Assembly: GCA_049999765.1 (NCBI GenBank)
Contig: JBNGIQ010007413.1
Coordinates: forward strand, 1-32,531
Source: Phaeoceros laevis
Taxonomy: Eukaryota; Anthocerotophyta; Anthocerotopsida; Notothyladales
Length of the DNA stretch: 32,531 nt
Reading direction: 5' to 3'
Position 1 is the first letter of the stretch, and the number at the start of each line of letters is the position of its first letter. Of this stretch, positions 21,431-31,503 are shown one piece after another. The notes beneath the pieces are model-generated. The model searched no databases and had not been told where the DNA came from. It was given only the letters and a program-made list of their open reading frames with translations. A program made the position numbers and the translations under genes.

Positions 21431-21990
21431 CTAAGGGCTACGAGGTTTGTCCTTATGCTGTTCCCATGTTGGAATACCGATAATATATAGTGTGTGGATG
21501 TGAGGAAAAAAACCACTAGGAATCCGTGGAAGCATGTAGGCTTATGGCAAGAAAGAGCTACCTTTGGATGTGGCGCTAGTTCGTGTTACAGGTCCCCAAG
21601 TGGAGAACTGCATGGAAGTCTCAAAGCTTACTCTAGCGCTTAGCGTGCGGTGACGACGAAGGGCCATCAGGTAAATGGGTAAAGATTCTATCCACCTTGA
21701 CAATTCATAACCGAACGTCGCTTAAATCTGCGCTAGTAGACTAAAAACTTAGCCCTCAATGATTTTGGACGTTCCAAACATATAAGCCAACAACAATCCA
21801 CTTGGTCAAGTTGGTCACAACAATCACAACATCCTGAATAGTGAATATATAGCTTTTGGAGCTTGGACTCTAGGCCCTTTGAAGCTTGAATGAGCTTGGA
21901 CGGATACCAGTAAAATTGGTAAGTTATAAACTTGGTAATTGAAAGTAGAGTAAGAATTCTAGGCTCTCTCACCCACCTAGTGTGCATGTC

Positions 21991-22075
21991 ACACCCACAA
22001 GATTACACCCAGAAGATTGCACCCACAAACATGCTTTGTGGAACCATGGCACAAACATGCTTTGTGGGGCCATGG
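21991..22075. repeat. Short tandem repeats of 14 bp and 26 bp
   Basis: Two copies of a 14-bp unit, ACACCCACAAGATT and ACACCCAGAAGATT (21991-22018), are followed by two copies of a 26-bp unit (22024-22049 and 22050-22075). The 26-bp units differ only at an AA/GG pair and share the core ACAAACATGCTTTGTGG. Confidence 0.85.
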
Positions 22076-22144
22076 TTCCACCTTGATAATCGCAGCCCAG
22101 TTAACATTGTAGTGCCGGTACTATGGTCATGGAGAGGAGCAGGG

Positions 22145-22213
22145 GTGGCATGCGCTGCTTCCTACTCGTGGCATGCGCCGCTTCCTATTCGTGGCATGCG
22201 CTGCTTCCTATTC
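22145..22213. repeat. Three tandem 23-bp repeats
   Basis: Three consecutive 23-bp copies (22145-22167, 22168-22190, 22191-22213) begin GTGGCATGCG and carry GCTTCCTA. They differ at only two positions. A truncated fourth copy (GTGGC) follows. The near identity suggests recent slippage. Confidence 0.9.
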
Positions 22214-22703
22214 GTGGCTGCCCAAGGAGAGGCCTCATTTGCTATGAGGTGCAAAGATTGAATGTTGCAAGTTATGGTCAACTGTGGGTATATGACCCTG
22301 TTTTGAACACTGCGGTGGTGCTTCCGGTTACTGCAACATCGACATGCTCCCTCGTGAGGATAAGGGCTAGTACCCTAGCGCCGGCTCCCGGTTCTAGGTC
22401 ATAGCGCTGGAAGTGGAGCGGTCAAAGTTAAATGTGTAGTGTATTAGTGCATTCAGAATCTCCATTATCCGATTTCACAAAGGAATTAACGATCAAGATT
22501 AGAGGACTCTCGGCCGAGACAAGCCTTTGCGTAACTATATATGTGCATGCATGTATGTCTACGACATCTACCTATGCGCTTAGATCTCAAACCTTTTATA
22601 CACAAAGTTTGTGACGTGCATACTTTGTGGAGGTTGGTGGTGCTTGAGTATATGTTTATGTTCATCAAAAGGATCAAGTGTTGGAAATTTTTGAGGAGTA
22701 TAA

Positions 22704-23327
22704 ATGGCCGATCATGTTCCAAGCTCAGTAGCTAGTGGCGGATTCCCAGAGCGAAGTAGTGAAGGATCTCCAGAGCAAAATAGTGTAGACAATTTGCCAG
22801 AGCAAAATAGTACTAGCGAGACACTTCTACAGATAGAAACAAATTCTGATGAGACGTTCGTGGTTCAAAGAAATGACATACAACAATAGGTTGAAGTTCA
22901 AGAGGACCTGATGGATATTCTCTTGTTGTTTCACCAACTAAATTCATGAGTCCATGCTCTAGAGCTAGAGCGCGAATCGAATGATGAAATACGAAGCCAC
23001 ATGATGAGACCCTCACGTGAAGATCACGAGGCAGTAGATCATTTTCTCGAACTACTTAATGAAGAAACAAGCGTCCGACTAGCTGTAGAGATTTCAGTGG
23101 AAAGATACTCCAGTACCAATGAGCGTCAATGGAACAGGATGCTGCTAGCTTTTGGGTACAAGCTCAAAAAGTTTGCAGAGGAGTGTTCGATTTGCTTGGT
23201 CAAACTCTCTTTTAGTGCAGAGATCAGACTACTTCCATGTGGACATTTTTTCCATAAAGTATGCATAGACCAATGGTTGGATATACTCAAAGTGACATGC
23301 CCAAACTATAGGGCTCGACTTTTGTAA
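22704..23327 (+). pseudogene. Broken RING-H2 E3 ligase gene
   Basis: A single reading frame of 208 codons runs from the ATG at 22704 to 23327 but is interrupted by TAG (22887-22889) and TGA (22947-22949). The N-terminal part has a small repeat (PEQNS twice). The C-terminal part is a clear RING-H2 finger: CSIC, 14 residues, then CGHFFHKVC, 11 residues, then CPNY. The last zinc-ligand cysteine, expected in CPxC, is replaced by Tyr (TAT). Two premature stops plus a lost ligand argue for a dead gene. An alternative is that only the downstream frame (ATG at 23001) is expressed as a 108-aa protein with a crippled RING. Introns removing both stops cannot be ruled out, but no suitable splice sites stood out. 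Confidence 0.75.
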
Positions 23328-24137
23328 CATAATATTCAACATTTTTTTTTTGCCCAAAATCTTAGGAAAGAAGCTCTTGAAACATTCCTTTTTTCATGGA
23401 ATTCAATAAAAGCATGTATGGAACCTCAAACACCATTTAATACGGAATCTATTTTTCAGAAATCACAAAGACCAACTTTTCATAGTTAGAACTTACAAGT
23501 TACAATGATCATAACTATAAATTATTCACGAGCTCTAAACCCCCCCTTCACCACATACAAGGAAGGACACATTTTCTAAAATCAGCTTAAATTTGATCAA
23601 ATTATGTTAAACTATTTTTGCTTAGAGTGAGAGACGGCAAGTATAGTGGACAGTGCCTTGGACATGATCTGCTATTGTAGATCTGTCCGGGTGATAGATT
23701 TCGATGGTTTTCATCAATACCGGCTAATGTTGCGAATGGTGAGTATTCCAAGCTGCAGGCATCTGCTAGCTACAGATAGAATATGCTCTTCCCAGTTAGG
23801 CATGGTTGATTGGACGTCGAAACCGTAGGCAACTCGTGGGCGCCTTATCTGCAATAGTGCTGTAGCATGATTGTATTGAAACGACAGCCACAGTTGAGGT
23901 CGTAAGGCAGAACACAGAATTGGGAATTGGGGTTGCCGAGCTTTGAACACGTGATGGAGACCGTTTGAACAAACATCGAATTCCTCATTTATAAAGAGCA
24001 CTTCAGGCCAACCAGTTGCCAGCTATTCATTTGCAAGATCATCTGTTCAACCTGCTGTCCCCATGCCGAAAGGTGTATCCAGCTCAGACAATTCTAGTGA
24101 TAACTATGAGCAGCAAACTCCTGGTTGCATACTTACC
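23328..24137. other. AT-rich spacer, no gene seen
   Basis: This 0.8-kb stretch lies between the RING-H2 relic and the 3' end of the thioredoxin-like gene. It has T-runs near 23342 and a C-run near 23540. Short frames here show no motif. Confidence 0.5.
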
Positions 24138-24920
24138 CTACGATTGGAGCCAAACACGATCCCTGAGTTTTTGAGCACCACCTCCGTAAAACTCATCCAC
24201 CCTTGTACCATCCTTGTAGAACCGGAATGTCGGAGTGTACCTAACATCCTGGGTGGTGTGCTCACACTTGTCTATGTCCGCATAAACAAACAGCGAAGAC
24301 GGATATTCATTACTCAGGTTGCAAAATGTTGGCAGCATCTGCTTGCATGCTTGACACCTGAAACACAACAGGACTCAGAACTTCTTGCCCATGCCATAGT
24401 GATATCTAGTAGAATCTTTGAAGATGAGCACTGCAAATGAAGTTCACAACTCTTACCAGGAGGCTCCGTAGTTTACCACAGCCTGTAAAAGCACAAGGTG
24501 GGAGTTCAGACGCACTGAGCAAAAAATATTTGTGCCCATTCCCTTTCACGACCTAATTGCAGAGTATCCGTGAGATAAGAGGCTCACCATGCGACGGGAG
24601 GCCTTCGCTGTGGAAAGGATCTCAGTGAGCTGCTCGTCCGTAGTAGCAGCCACCAGATTGCCATTGAAATTCACAGGAAGCGAAAATCCTGCTGCCTCCT
24701 CCAAAACCTTCATCCCTTGCCTTTCGTCCGCCGGTGGTCCTGCTTTTGCTCCCGTTTCCGTTCCCGTTCCTGCTCCCGCTCCCGCTCCTAGTCCTGCTCC
24801 TGATCCGCAGCCTGATGAAACTGCCTTTGCAGTCGCCATCGCGAATTCCAAAGGCTCAATTACAGGTAGCACCGTCGTCACTGATCTTGAAGGCCAAAGA
24901 TTCGTTTCTTGTGTGTCCAT
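24138..24920 (-). CDS. TRXL3-3: Thioredoxin-like 3-3 (TRXL3-3)
   Basis: This is an atypical thioredoxin resembling Arabidopsis At3g53220. The three-exon model on the minus strand is 24920-24588, 24482-24457 (only 26 nt) and 24357-24138, in phase, giving 192 aa. The thioredoxin fold reads VVNYGASWCQACKQMLPTF, then FVYADID and RYTPTFRFYKDG, which contains the cis-proline (TPT). The active site is WCQAC rather than the classical WCGPC; both cysteines are present, so redox activity is plausible. The short ending RDRVWLQS matches the family. About 70 residues precede the conserved MKVLEEAAG. They include a Gly/Ala/Thr low-complexity run encoded by a hexanucleotide repeat. Internal ATG codons at residues 28 and 70 are alternative starts; the last would give the usual family length. 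Confidence 0.88.
24760..24805 (-). repeat. Hexanucleotide repeat in TRXL3-3 exon 1
   Basis: On the plus strand the tract reads as repeated CTCC(C/T)G-type units (GTTCC, GCTCC, CGCTCC). It encodes alternating Gly with Ala or Thr in the N-terminal extension. Its length is probably polymorphic. Confidence 0.6.
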
Positions 24921-25974
24921 ACCATCTTGCGGGTGTTGTAGCCTGCCGTGATCCGAGGCTTCTGAGGCCTATAACTGCTGCTTGTTACATCGTTGGTGCA
25001 CGCCTAGAAGGTGACTCTAAGCCTACCCGTTAACAGTGTGCGCATGCTAATCAGTAATCAGCATCAGCTGAGAGATATTGCCGTTGGACCCCTCCTGGCG
25101 TACCCTTCGGTGCTTCGCAAGCACATACCCCTCACGTATGGTGACTTGGGTAACGCGCATTCCTCGACGGAAGTGGTTCAGTTTCGGATGACCTATTCCA
25201 GGATTGAACTTGGGCTAATAATATGAGAATCCAATGTCCTAACCAGTAGACCAGTAGGGTAGGAGAGAGATGCGGAGGCCTCCAACGTAGGCCGAGTAAC
25301 AGCGTAAACAACTCTTACCTAGACGCTACTGACGAGGAGGCGAAACACCGTCGAAAAATTATTCGAACGAGATTTCTTTGTTCCCGCGGTGGAAGCCATC
25401 GGATCCGTCATCGGACTGCATGAATGAGTTGTCTGCTCGGGGGATTGCGGACGGTTTTTGATCAGCACGAGCGTGAAGGTTCTTCTGCTCAAAATTTCTG
25501 TCCACAACTGGATGGAGTAGATCAAGGAGTTTGGCAGCTGATACACCAACTGCGTTTTTTGCCAGGCCGGACCAGGCGAGGTGAGGAGCAACGGGCATAC
25601 AGCCCCAGTGGCAACTACGACGGGGAAGCAGAGCAAAGCGCGGGGGGAAAGCCAGAGTGGAGCAAAGCCTCTATAGTGGGATGGATGTCAGGGTGGGATG
25701 CTGCGGGGCCGGATTGACCAAGAACGGCTCCAGTTAGGTTGATGCGGGCCGGAGCTGCAATTGGCGACTGTGGCACAATGAGCAAAGATTTGAGCTCAGC
25801 GATGTCGAATATGTAAGTTGTGGCGAGGGCCGGTGGGGGGAGGGAATTGGCAGCTGGCACGGAGGGGGACGTGCGGGGAGATATTAGAATTGTGGTCGAA
25901 TTGAGCACCAGCTCGCTCGGATCGTGGCAGTTTGCCTTTTCCCTCACGTACCTTTGCTGTGTTTTGCTCGTGGG
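24921..25974. promoter_or_regulatory. Divergent intergenic region of TRXL3-3 and RING1
   Basis: About 1 kb between the divergent starts holds both promoters, the tRNA-Glu relic and probably one or more unidentified 5' exons of RING1. Open frames exist at 25359-25598 (-) and 25424-25717 (+), but they overlap each other and neither has a recognisable domain. Confidence 0.4.
25190..25260 (-). tRNA. Decayed tRNA-Glu(CTC)-like sequence (relic or SINE head)
   Basis: Read on the minus strand, this 71-base stretch has a tRNA layout. The A-box-like TGGTCTACTGGTTAGGAC gives a D arm with a complete 4-bp stem. The anticodon loop TTCTCAT has anticodon CTC (Glu). The B box GTTCAATCC is intact. The D-arm words match plant tRNA-Glu (GGTTAGGA). 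The acceptor stem pairs at only 4 of 7 positions, the T stem at 3 of 5, and the anticodon stem is badly mispaired, so it is unlikely to be a working tRNA. It may be a tRNA pseudogene or the promoter head of a tRNA-derived SINE lying leftward on this strand. Confidence 0.6.
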
Positions 25975-28700
25975 ATGGACAGGTATATCACGGTCAATCT
26001 GGCGGACATCCGGAAGGAGATGCAATGTCCAATTTGTCTGGGTAGGATTGAGGACCGCATTCTGCCGGCGTGCAATTTTGTGCCATTTGTCTGGTTACGA
26101 CTAGTGTGAGGATTTTGTAGGATTCTCTGTGCTGAATGGGATTGCGCATTCAGCTCAGCGAAATGCTGGCTGTGAGGTGGGCTTGGGCCCGTCGACCGGT
26201 GCAAGAAATTCGGGAGATATAGTGGCACGACATTGTTTGTTCACGGAGGGAATACGTCTGCATGTGAGTGACACTGTGGAACTGGTGGGTGTTGGCAGGC
26301 ATTATCCGCAAGACAAGGACTGTCATGGAGTGCCTTCACCGATTCTGTAGGGAATGTATCGATAAATCTATGCGGTTGGGGTAAGCGTTTGTTTGGTGCG
26401 GGGGACTGTAAAATTTTCCGAATTATGTAGGAGCAGCATTTGAGCCGGAGTGGCGCTCAGCTGCCAGTCGCGATTGGCTTTCCGATTTCCTTTCGTTCTC
26501 TTGCTCCAGCTTCGCCTCGCCGGTTTCCGCTTCCTTCTCTAAGCTGCTGGTTGCAGGACTTTTTTTTTTTGTCGGAAACCCTGGACTGTGGTTGTAGCAG
26601 TATACTGACTTTATGGGCCCGTGACATTGCAGGAACAACGAGTGCCCTTCCTGTCGGACTCATTGCGCGAGCCGTAGGTCCCTTAGGGATGACCCCAATT
26701 TCGACGCACTTATCGCGGCTCTTTATCCCGACATCGACAAGTATGAGGAAGAGGTAACGGTGTGATTTGATGATGTTCATGAGATATGCAACTAATGCCG
26801 ACTGCAGACCCGTTGCCAGAAAGCACTGTGTGTCCATGTCTTGAGTTCAAAGCCGCTTGATGACCTGGCCGCAGAGGCTAGCTGATACTTCTCGTAGCAC
26901 TGACTTCTGGACACTTCCTTCTTATGAACGACTGATCATATGCCATTCTTTGGTGAATCAGGAGAATGCTCTTCTAGACGAGGAATTTCAGAAGAACCGA
27001 CAGGTATGCGCGTCACGTTTGGGTTAACCTAACTCTCTTGAATTGTGGCAAAGTTGTTCAAGTTGGAAGATGGGTTCAGAGTTAGCGTGCTGGCTTGCTA
27101 CTAAGATCAGCTGAATTGGGGGGGGAAGTGCTCCTGGTTCTAGGGGTACTCTCCTTGTCTTGTGCACAAGCCTGTACGGTGGTGGTTGTGACGTAGGCAC
27201 CTGTACAGTTCTCTCCCTCTACTACAGAAGGTAGTAGAAAAAATAGTGACCAGGAAATAAGCAACTACATTGTTATGGCCGAAGGTAGTAGGGTTCTAAT
27301 GTTCAATTTTGTGTGAAACAGATACAAGCTAGCATAGCAGAGACCTTTCGCAGGCAGTCTGAGGCAGTTGCCAGGCGGCGGAGCTCATCCACAAAGGCTA
27401 CTGCTGCAGCTATTGTCAGGAAAGCACATGGCTTTCGTGGGGTGCAAACAAGCCGAAGCAGGGGCAGGGGTAGAGGTAGAGGACGGTCTCAATATGCTCC
27501 CCATTCACGCTATGAGGACGAAGATGATGATGATGACGACGATGATGATGACGACGAGGAAGAAGAGGAGGAAGAAGAACATGATGGAGAGACCACCTCT
27601 ACAGAAGAAACAACCAGGAATCTTGGGAGAAAGCGGCGACGCCCGAGAATATCCCTGTCAACCGAAAACAGTGAAGAGGACATGTTTGCTAAGCAAAGAG
27701 ATGGTGGTGCCAGTCTTAATCAAGACATGTACAAGAAACAAAACAACGTTGCTGAGATGGCCAAGGCAGGTTATGCTAAAGCAGAAAGAAGTGATGAAGG
27801 CGTTGTAACTTGGGCAGTGGCTGGTGCTCGCAGCCAACCAGTGCATGCAAATGGTACTTCAGATCAGAACGGGCGAAAAACTTTGAACGTATCGTCCTTG
27901 TGTTCAAGTTTGCTGGCTAGTGCTGCCAAGGAGAGGGCTTCTGAGGTACCTTATCGGTTATGCTAAATAGAGATGGTGCTTGTCTGTATGGGCCTCGTAT
28001 GGGTCCCATGGCATTTCCTGATAGTTGTGTTTTTGCTTGGCTGGCCACAGCTTCATATCTACGTTGATCTACAACCAATGAAGATTGACGGGAATAATTT
28101 GCCTGATTTAGAACGTCCCCACTTAAGCTGTCCAGCCAAGATGACTGTCCACCACATTCTTGAGGTACTGTCTGCAGCCAGCTTCAATGGCAATTTAGCT
28201 TATTAAAATCCTTTGCTTTCTTGCCTCAAACACTTCGTTTTGCGATGTGCATGGACTGTAGAGGTTCAAATTTCACAGTTTTCTTAGCCTCATATTTTAA
28301 CCCTTTTTACTTTTTTGGTGCTTCATCAGCTTCTAGAGTTAAGATTGCTCCCGAGACCAAAGGGTGAGTTGGAGGTCCTTGTCGAGAAAGTTAGACAGAG
28401 TTTACAAGGCGAAGGACCACTACAAATGCCTCTAGGAAAGATACCAAGTGGTAAACCCGAAGACACCGCAGATTATGAGGTTTTAAGTCCATCCCTCCCG
28501 CTCAAGAACATATTCTCACAAAATGGCGGCGCCAGTGGTAACTTGGTATGTTGGCTTCTTCCTCGCCTTTCGTTGGGTCTAGTGGGTTCTTGCTGTAGTA
28601 CGAATGACCTTAACTAAAGTGGCTGCCCTCTTACCAGGTACTCTTATATCGGCTGAAAACTTATCGACCATTGAAAGATCCAGTCAAGAGTCATGCCTAG
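25975..28700 (+). CDS. RING1: RING1-type Polycomb PRC1 E3 ubiquitin ligase
   Basis: RING1 proteins monoubiquitinate histone H2A within PRC1 to keep developmental genes silent. The model has eight exons: 25975-26041, 26299-26380, 26633-26753, 26962-27003, 27322-27945, 28051-28164, 28330-28545 and 28638-28700. All are in phase, giving 442 aa. The RING finger spans three exons: [17 protein letters not shown], then [19 protein letters not shown], then [11 protein letters not shown], with a full set of zinc ligands. It is followed by [20 protein letters not shown] and a basic helix, [21 protein letters not shown] stretch and a run of about 24 Asp/Glu residues (about 169-192) come next. The C-terminal RAWUL domain begins near LHIYVDL (about 313) and ends in LLYRLK. 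Arabidopsis RING1A/B are longer and have an acidic segment before the RING. Here the first ATG lies only 14 residues before the first RING cysteine, so an upstream exon is probably missing from this model. Confidence 0.9.
27519..27590 (+). repeat. GAT/GAC/GAA/GAG triplet repeat coding for an acidic run
   Basis: A purine-rich triplet tract in RING1 exon 5 alternates GAT and GAC and then GAG and GAA. It encodes an uninterrupted Asp then Glu run. Synonymous variation among the triplets suggests an old tract, or one under selection to stay acidic. Confidence 0.8.
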
Positions 28701-29277
28701 TCGGTTGCTGTGGGACCGCGCGCAGAGGGGAGGAAAGGATACGTGCTTTCAGTACACATGCTTGCGGCAAGGAGGTTCATACCTCAGTCTCTTGGAGGAA
28801 ACATAATATTGTCGAAACATGCGTATCAGACCAGGAATTTTTCTTTCTGATCTTGTCTGCGAGTGCGCGAAGTCCAACGATTGGGTGATTGGGTAAAGGT
28901 AAAGGTATCCGTTTTTTGCTGCGACTATCGATTACTTCTCCGATAGGATGGGTCCGGTGGTTTATTACCGAGGCGGTTATGGCCGCAAGCTTTCGCCCGG
29001 ATGTCGAGCAATAAACAATATTTAGAGAATGCTACACATACAGCAACGTAAACGCACATACATACCTAAACGTTAACGCACATGCATACATCAACGTGAA
29101 CCCAAGTACATACTTCTGGACACGTTACATTGACGTCAACCCACATATTTTCAGCAACACATCAACCCGAGCAGTGCGCTAAGCTAAATCCATTATTTCC
29201 CAGGAGATAGGGTCGGCCCTGGTTAAGTGTTACGCCTCTGCGTAACACATATCCACGTGTAACACATATCCATAATC
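28701..29277. other. Spacer downstream of RING1
   Basis: After the RING1 stop there is no supported gene. Between about 29030 and 29170 the sequence is AC-rich with loosely repeated ACGCACATACAT and AACGT words, a degenerate minisatellite. A hairpin and direct repeat lie at 29227-29272. Confidence 0.45.
29227..29272. repeat. Perfect hairpin followed by a direct repeat
   Basis: GTGTTACGC (29227-29235) and GCGTAACAC (29240-29248) are perfect inverted repeats around a 4-base loop. The 14-bp word GTAACACATATCCA then occurs twice (29242-29255 and 29259-29272). Related TAACAC/TAACA words recur near 29630-29690. The pattern recalls the edge of a small mobile element, but no complete element was defined. 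Confidence 0.6.
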
Positions 29278-29586
29278 ATGATTAATGCCTCTTGGCTTGA
29301 TGCCTTTCTAGGGCCTTGCAACATTCCTAGCCAGAAAGACAATGACAATACTTTAGCACCTCTGAGTTCTTGCCACACTCCAAGCCAGAAAGACTATCAA
29401 AGTTTTAGCACACTCGAGGACGAGGACGGGAGGAGTAGAGAATTCGAAGACGATGAGAGTACTTTAGCACACTATGAGGACTTGGAGGATTTGAAACCGC
29501 ATTCCATTGTCCCCTCTGTATATTACCCACTGTGCTACTCTCGATTGTACCCTATGTATATTACCACTGGCTACTCTCCTTACTAG
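29278..29586 (+). CDS. Hypothetical 102-aa ORF with internal repeats
   Basis: The ATG frame encodes 102 aa with no domain I recognise. It has two related segments 18 residues apart (CNIPSQKDND and CHTPSQKDYQ), an acidic middle (EFEDDESTL, HYEDLEDL) and a Tyr-rich end. The end is encoded by a two-copy tandem duplication (29512-29549 and 29550-29588). The tandem origin of most of its length and the repeat-rich surroundings make a chance or mobile-element-derived frame as likely as a real gene. Confidence 0.25.
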   Translation: MINASWLDAFLGPCNIPSQKDNDNTLAPLSSCHTPSQKDYQSFSTLEDEDGRSREFEDDESTLAHYEDLEDLKPHSIVPSVYYPLCYSRLYPMYITTGYSPY

Positions 29587-29588
29587 TA
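29512..29588. repeat. Two-copy tandem repeat of about 38 bp
   Basis: Two units begin CCCTCTGTATATTACC and CCCTATGTATATTACC and share GCTACTCTC. They differ by small substitutions and one-base indels. Confidence 0.75.
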
Positions 29589-30172
29589 GTTATCATTTTC
29601 CCCCGTGAAGGCGAGTTTTTAAGGTTTGTAACATATTAAGACCGGGGTGTATCATTTATCAAGGGATAACACTTAACCTGGTAACATTTAACCCCTGTAA
29701 GTGTCACAAATATAGCCTTCATGACGTTCATGTGCTCTGGAACCTCTACAGAGAAACACGTGTAAACGTTGTGTAAAGCTAGCATACTGCCACTGAATCA
29801 ACTTTGCAGTGGCGTGTTGCCAGGAGCTGACTGATAAACGAAAAAGACTCCTCTTATGTGAGAAACCCTGAAGTGTAGCGAAACTAGCGAACCAGACTAC
29901 CATTCCTTCGCAGCAATAAACATGTCGAGCTCAATGCCCGTGACAAAAGGTACAGTGACACCAATTGTAGACGGAGCAGTCTGCAACTGTTCTCCACCTA
30001 GAACACATGAGCACCTATTACACCTTGACAATATTTACTAGACTCCTTCATCGGTTTAGACTATACACCCAAAACGCCGGTGTGTCCCTAATGCTTCATC
30101 AGAAAAAAATTAGAGCAAACACCATAAACACTAAGAACAAATCAATGTACAGACAAACACTTCTATGGTTAA
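29589..30172. other. Spacer, no gene seen
   Basis: The stretch includes the probable 3' UTR of the Rab gene at its right end. Short frames have no motif. Confidence 0.5.
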
Positions 30173-31400
30173 TCAGCAAGCACAACCGCCGCTGTTAGGT
30201 TCAGGAAGGTCGCTAGGTGGTGCGCCAGGTCTAAGAATGTTTTTCTTGTATCCAGTGGTATCAGCCAATAGAGCAGGTGTATCCAGGATCTGCACACAAA
30301 GACGCTCATGAGCAACTAATCTTTACCAGAGAGCTAGGTTCTACTTCCAACAATACTCCTTCCTTCAACTTCAAAATCCACAGAAGATATCACCCACCTT
30401 TTGAACAAGCTCCTCAAAACACTGTTGCACGTTAATTCGAGTTTTTGCACTGCACTCAAGGAAGAGACATCCATACTGTCTTGCAAACTCGATACCTTCC
30501 TCCTTGGTCACAGCCCGTTCCGCATCCTGCAAGTTACAGCTTAGACGTGATGCTCTCTGTATTCTTCCTAAACAAGCAAGAGATAGGAAACAAAACCCAG
30601 CCCAAGCCTAACGCAGTTTCACAATAACCACCAATTTAAGCATCTCATTGGCTAACGCCATACCCTGTCGACTTTGTTGCCAACTAGCATCTTAATGCAG
30701 TCTGGATTTGTTGAATACAGGTCTACTTCCTTCAACCAGACATCAGATAGATCTGTGAATGTCTCACGCCGTGTCACATCGTAAACTGCACACACCCAAC
30801 AGGGGAATCACAATATTGAAACCGAAACCGGGCTTAAGCATCACACGGTTGAAAGAGCTTACTATAACCTCGACGCTCTGACACAGTGCCGAAACAGTGA
30901 CAAGCAAACTTGAACCATTACCAACCTAGAATGATGCCCTGCGCGCCTCTGTAGTAGGAGCTGGTTAATGTCCGAAATCTCTCTTGCCCCGCTGCAGCAA
31001 AGACAGAACAAGCATGCGTACATTAAGCACACAAATTCCGTATTTAGGGATAACCAACGCAGGCGATCTCAAAAAGATCTGGGAGACTTGCTGGTGTCAA
31101 GCGAGGAACCTGTGTCCCAGATAGTCAGCTTCAGCCTCTTCCCACTCAGAGTCATCAACTTGAGCTTGAAATCCACACCTGCCAAGGAAAAGCCCGCAGC
31201 TGAGAAATTGGTTCCAAGCCTGCAGTAGTACGTGGCACACGGCCGGAAGGCAAGCAGCAAACTCTACCAATTGTAGGTGCCAAATCATCGAAGGTATCAG
31301 CCGTGAAGCGAAGGAGGAGACTGCTCTTCCCCACGCCGGAGTCCCCAATCAACAGCAGCTTGAAAAGGTGATCGAATTCGGCACTGCCCGGCGCAGCCAT
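30173..31400 (-). CDS. RABC: RABC/Rab18-type small GTPase
   Basis: This Ras-like GTPase is of the plant RABC (Rab18) clade, a regulator of membrane traffic; Rab18 in other organisms acts at ER and lipid droplets. The six-exon model on the minus strand is 31400-31268, 31178-31110, 30991-30926, 30785-30664, 30526-30398 and 30289-30173. All junctions are in phase, giving 211 aa, the usual length. The P-loop is GDSGVGKS (19-26). The effector segment is APTIGVDFKLK, switch [21 protein letters not shown], the guanine-specificity loop NKVD and the final loop ECSAKT. The C terminus ends GGCAC, a CxC-type double geranylgeranylation signal. All nucleotide-binding residues are intact. Many exon junctions fall inside codons, yet all restore the family sequence, which makes the model firm. 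Confidence 0.95.
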
Positions 31401-31503
31401 GAAGACAAGCGAAGGCGTTCGATGACTGGAAGTTCTGGCCTTGTACTTGGCATTCTTCGGCCAAATTACGGTCGATTCGAGCGACGAAGAAGAATTTAGA
31501 TGA

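Larger units (their letters stand above)
21431..22703. other. Spacer with nested tandem repeats, no gene seen
   Basis: The first few hundred bases are probably PPR 3' UTR. The rest is AT-rich apart from a repeat patch at 21991-22213, listed separately. Short ORFs here cross the repeats and have no domain I know. Confidence 0.45.

Noticed and set aside
22704-23327. Reading the RING-H2 stops as recoding or RNA editing
   Set aside because: Two different stop codons in a nuclear-type gene, together with loss of a zinc ligand, are better explained by decay. C-to-U editing of this kind is confined to organelles.
25359-25598. 79-codon minus-strand frame upstream of RING1, protein-like in composition
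   Set aside because: It starts with ATG and reads plausibly, but a plus-strand frame overlaps it and neither has a domain I know. It may be antisense to a RING1 leader exon.
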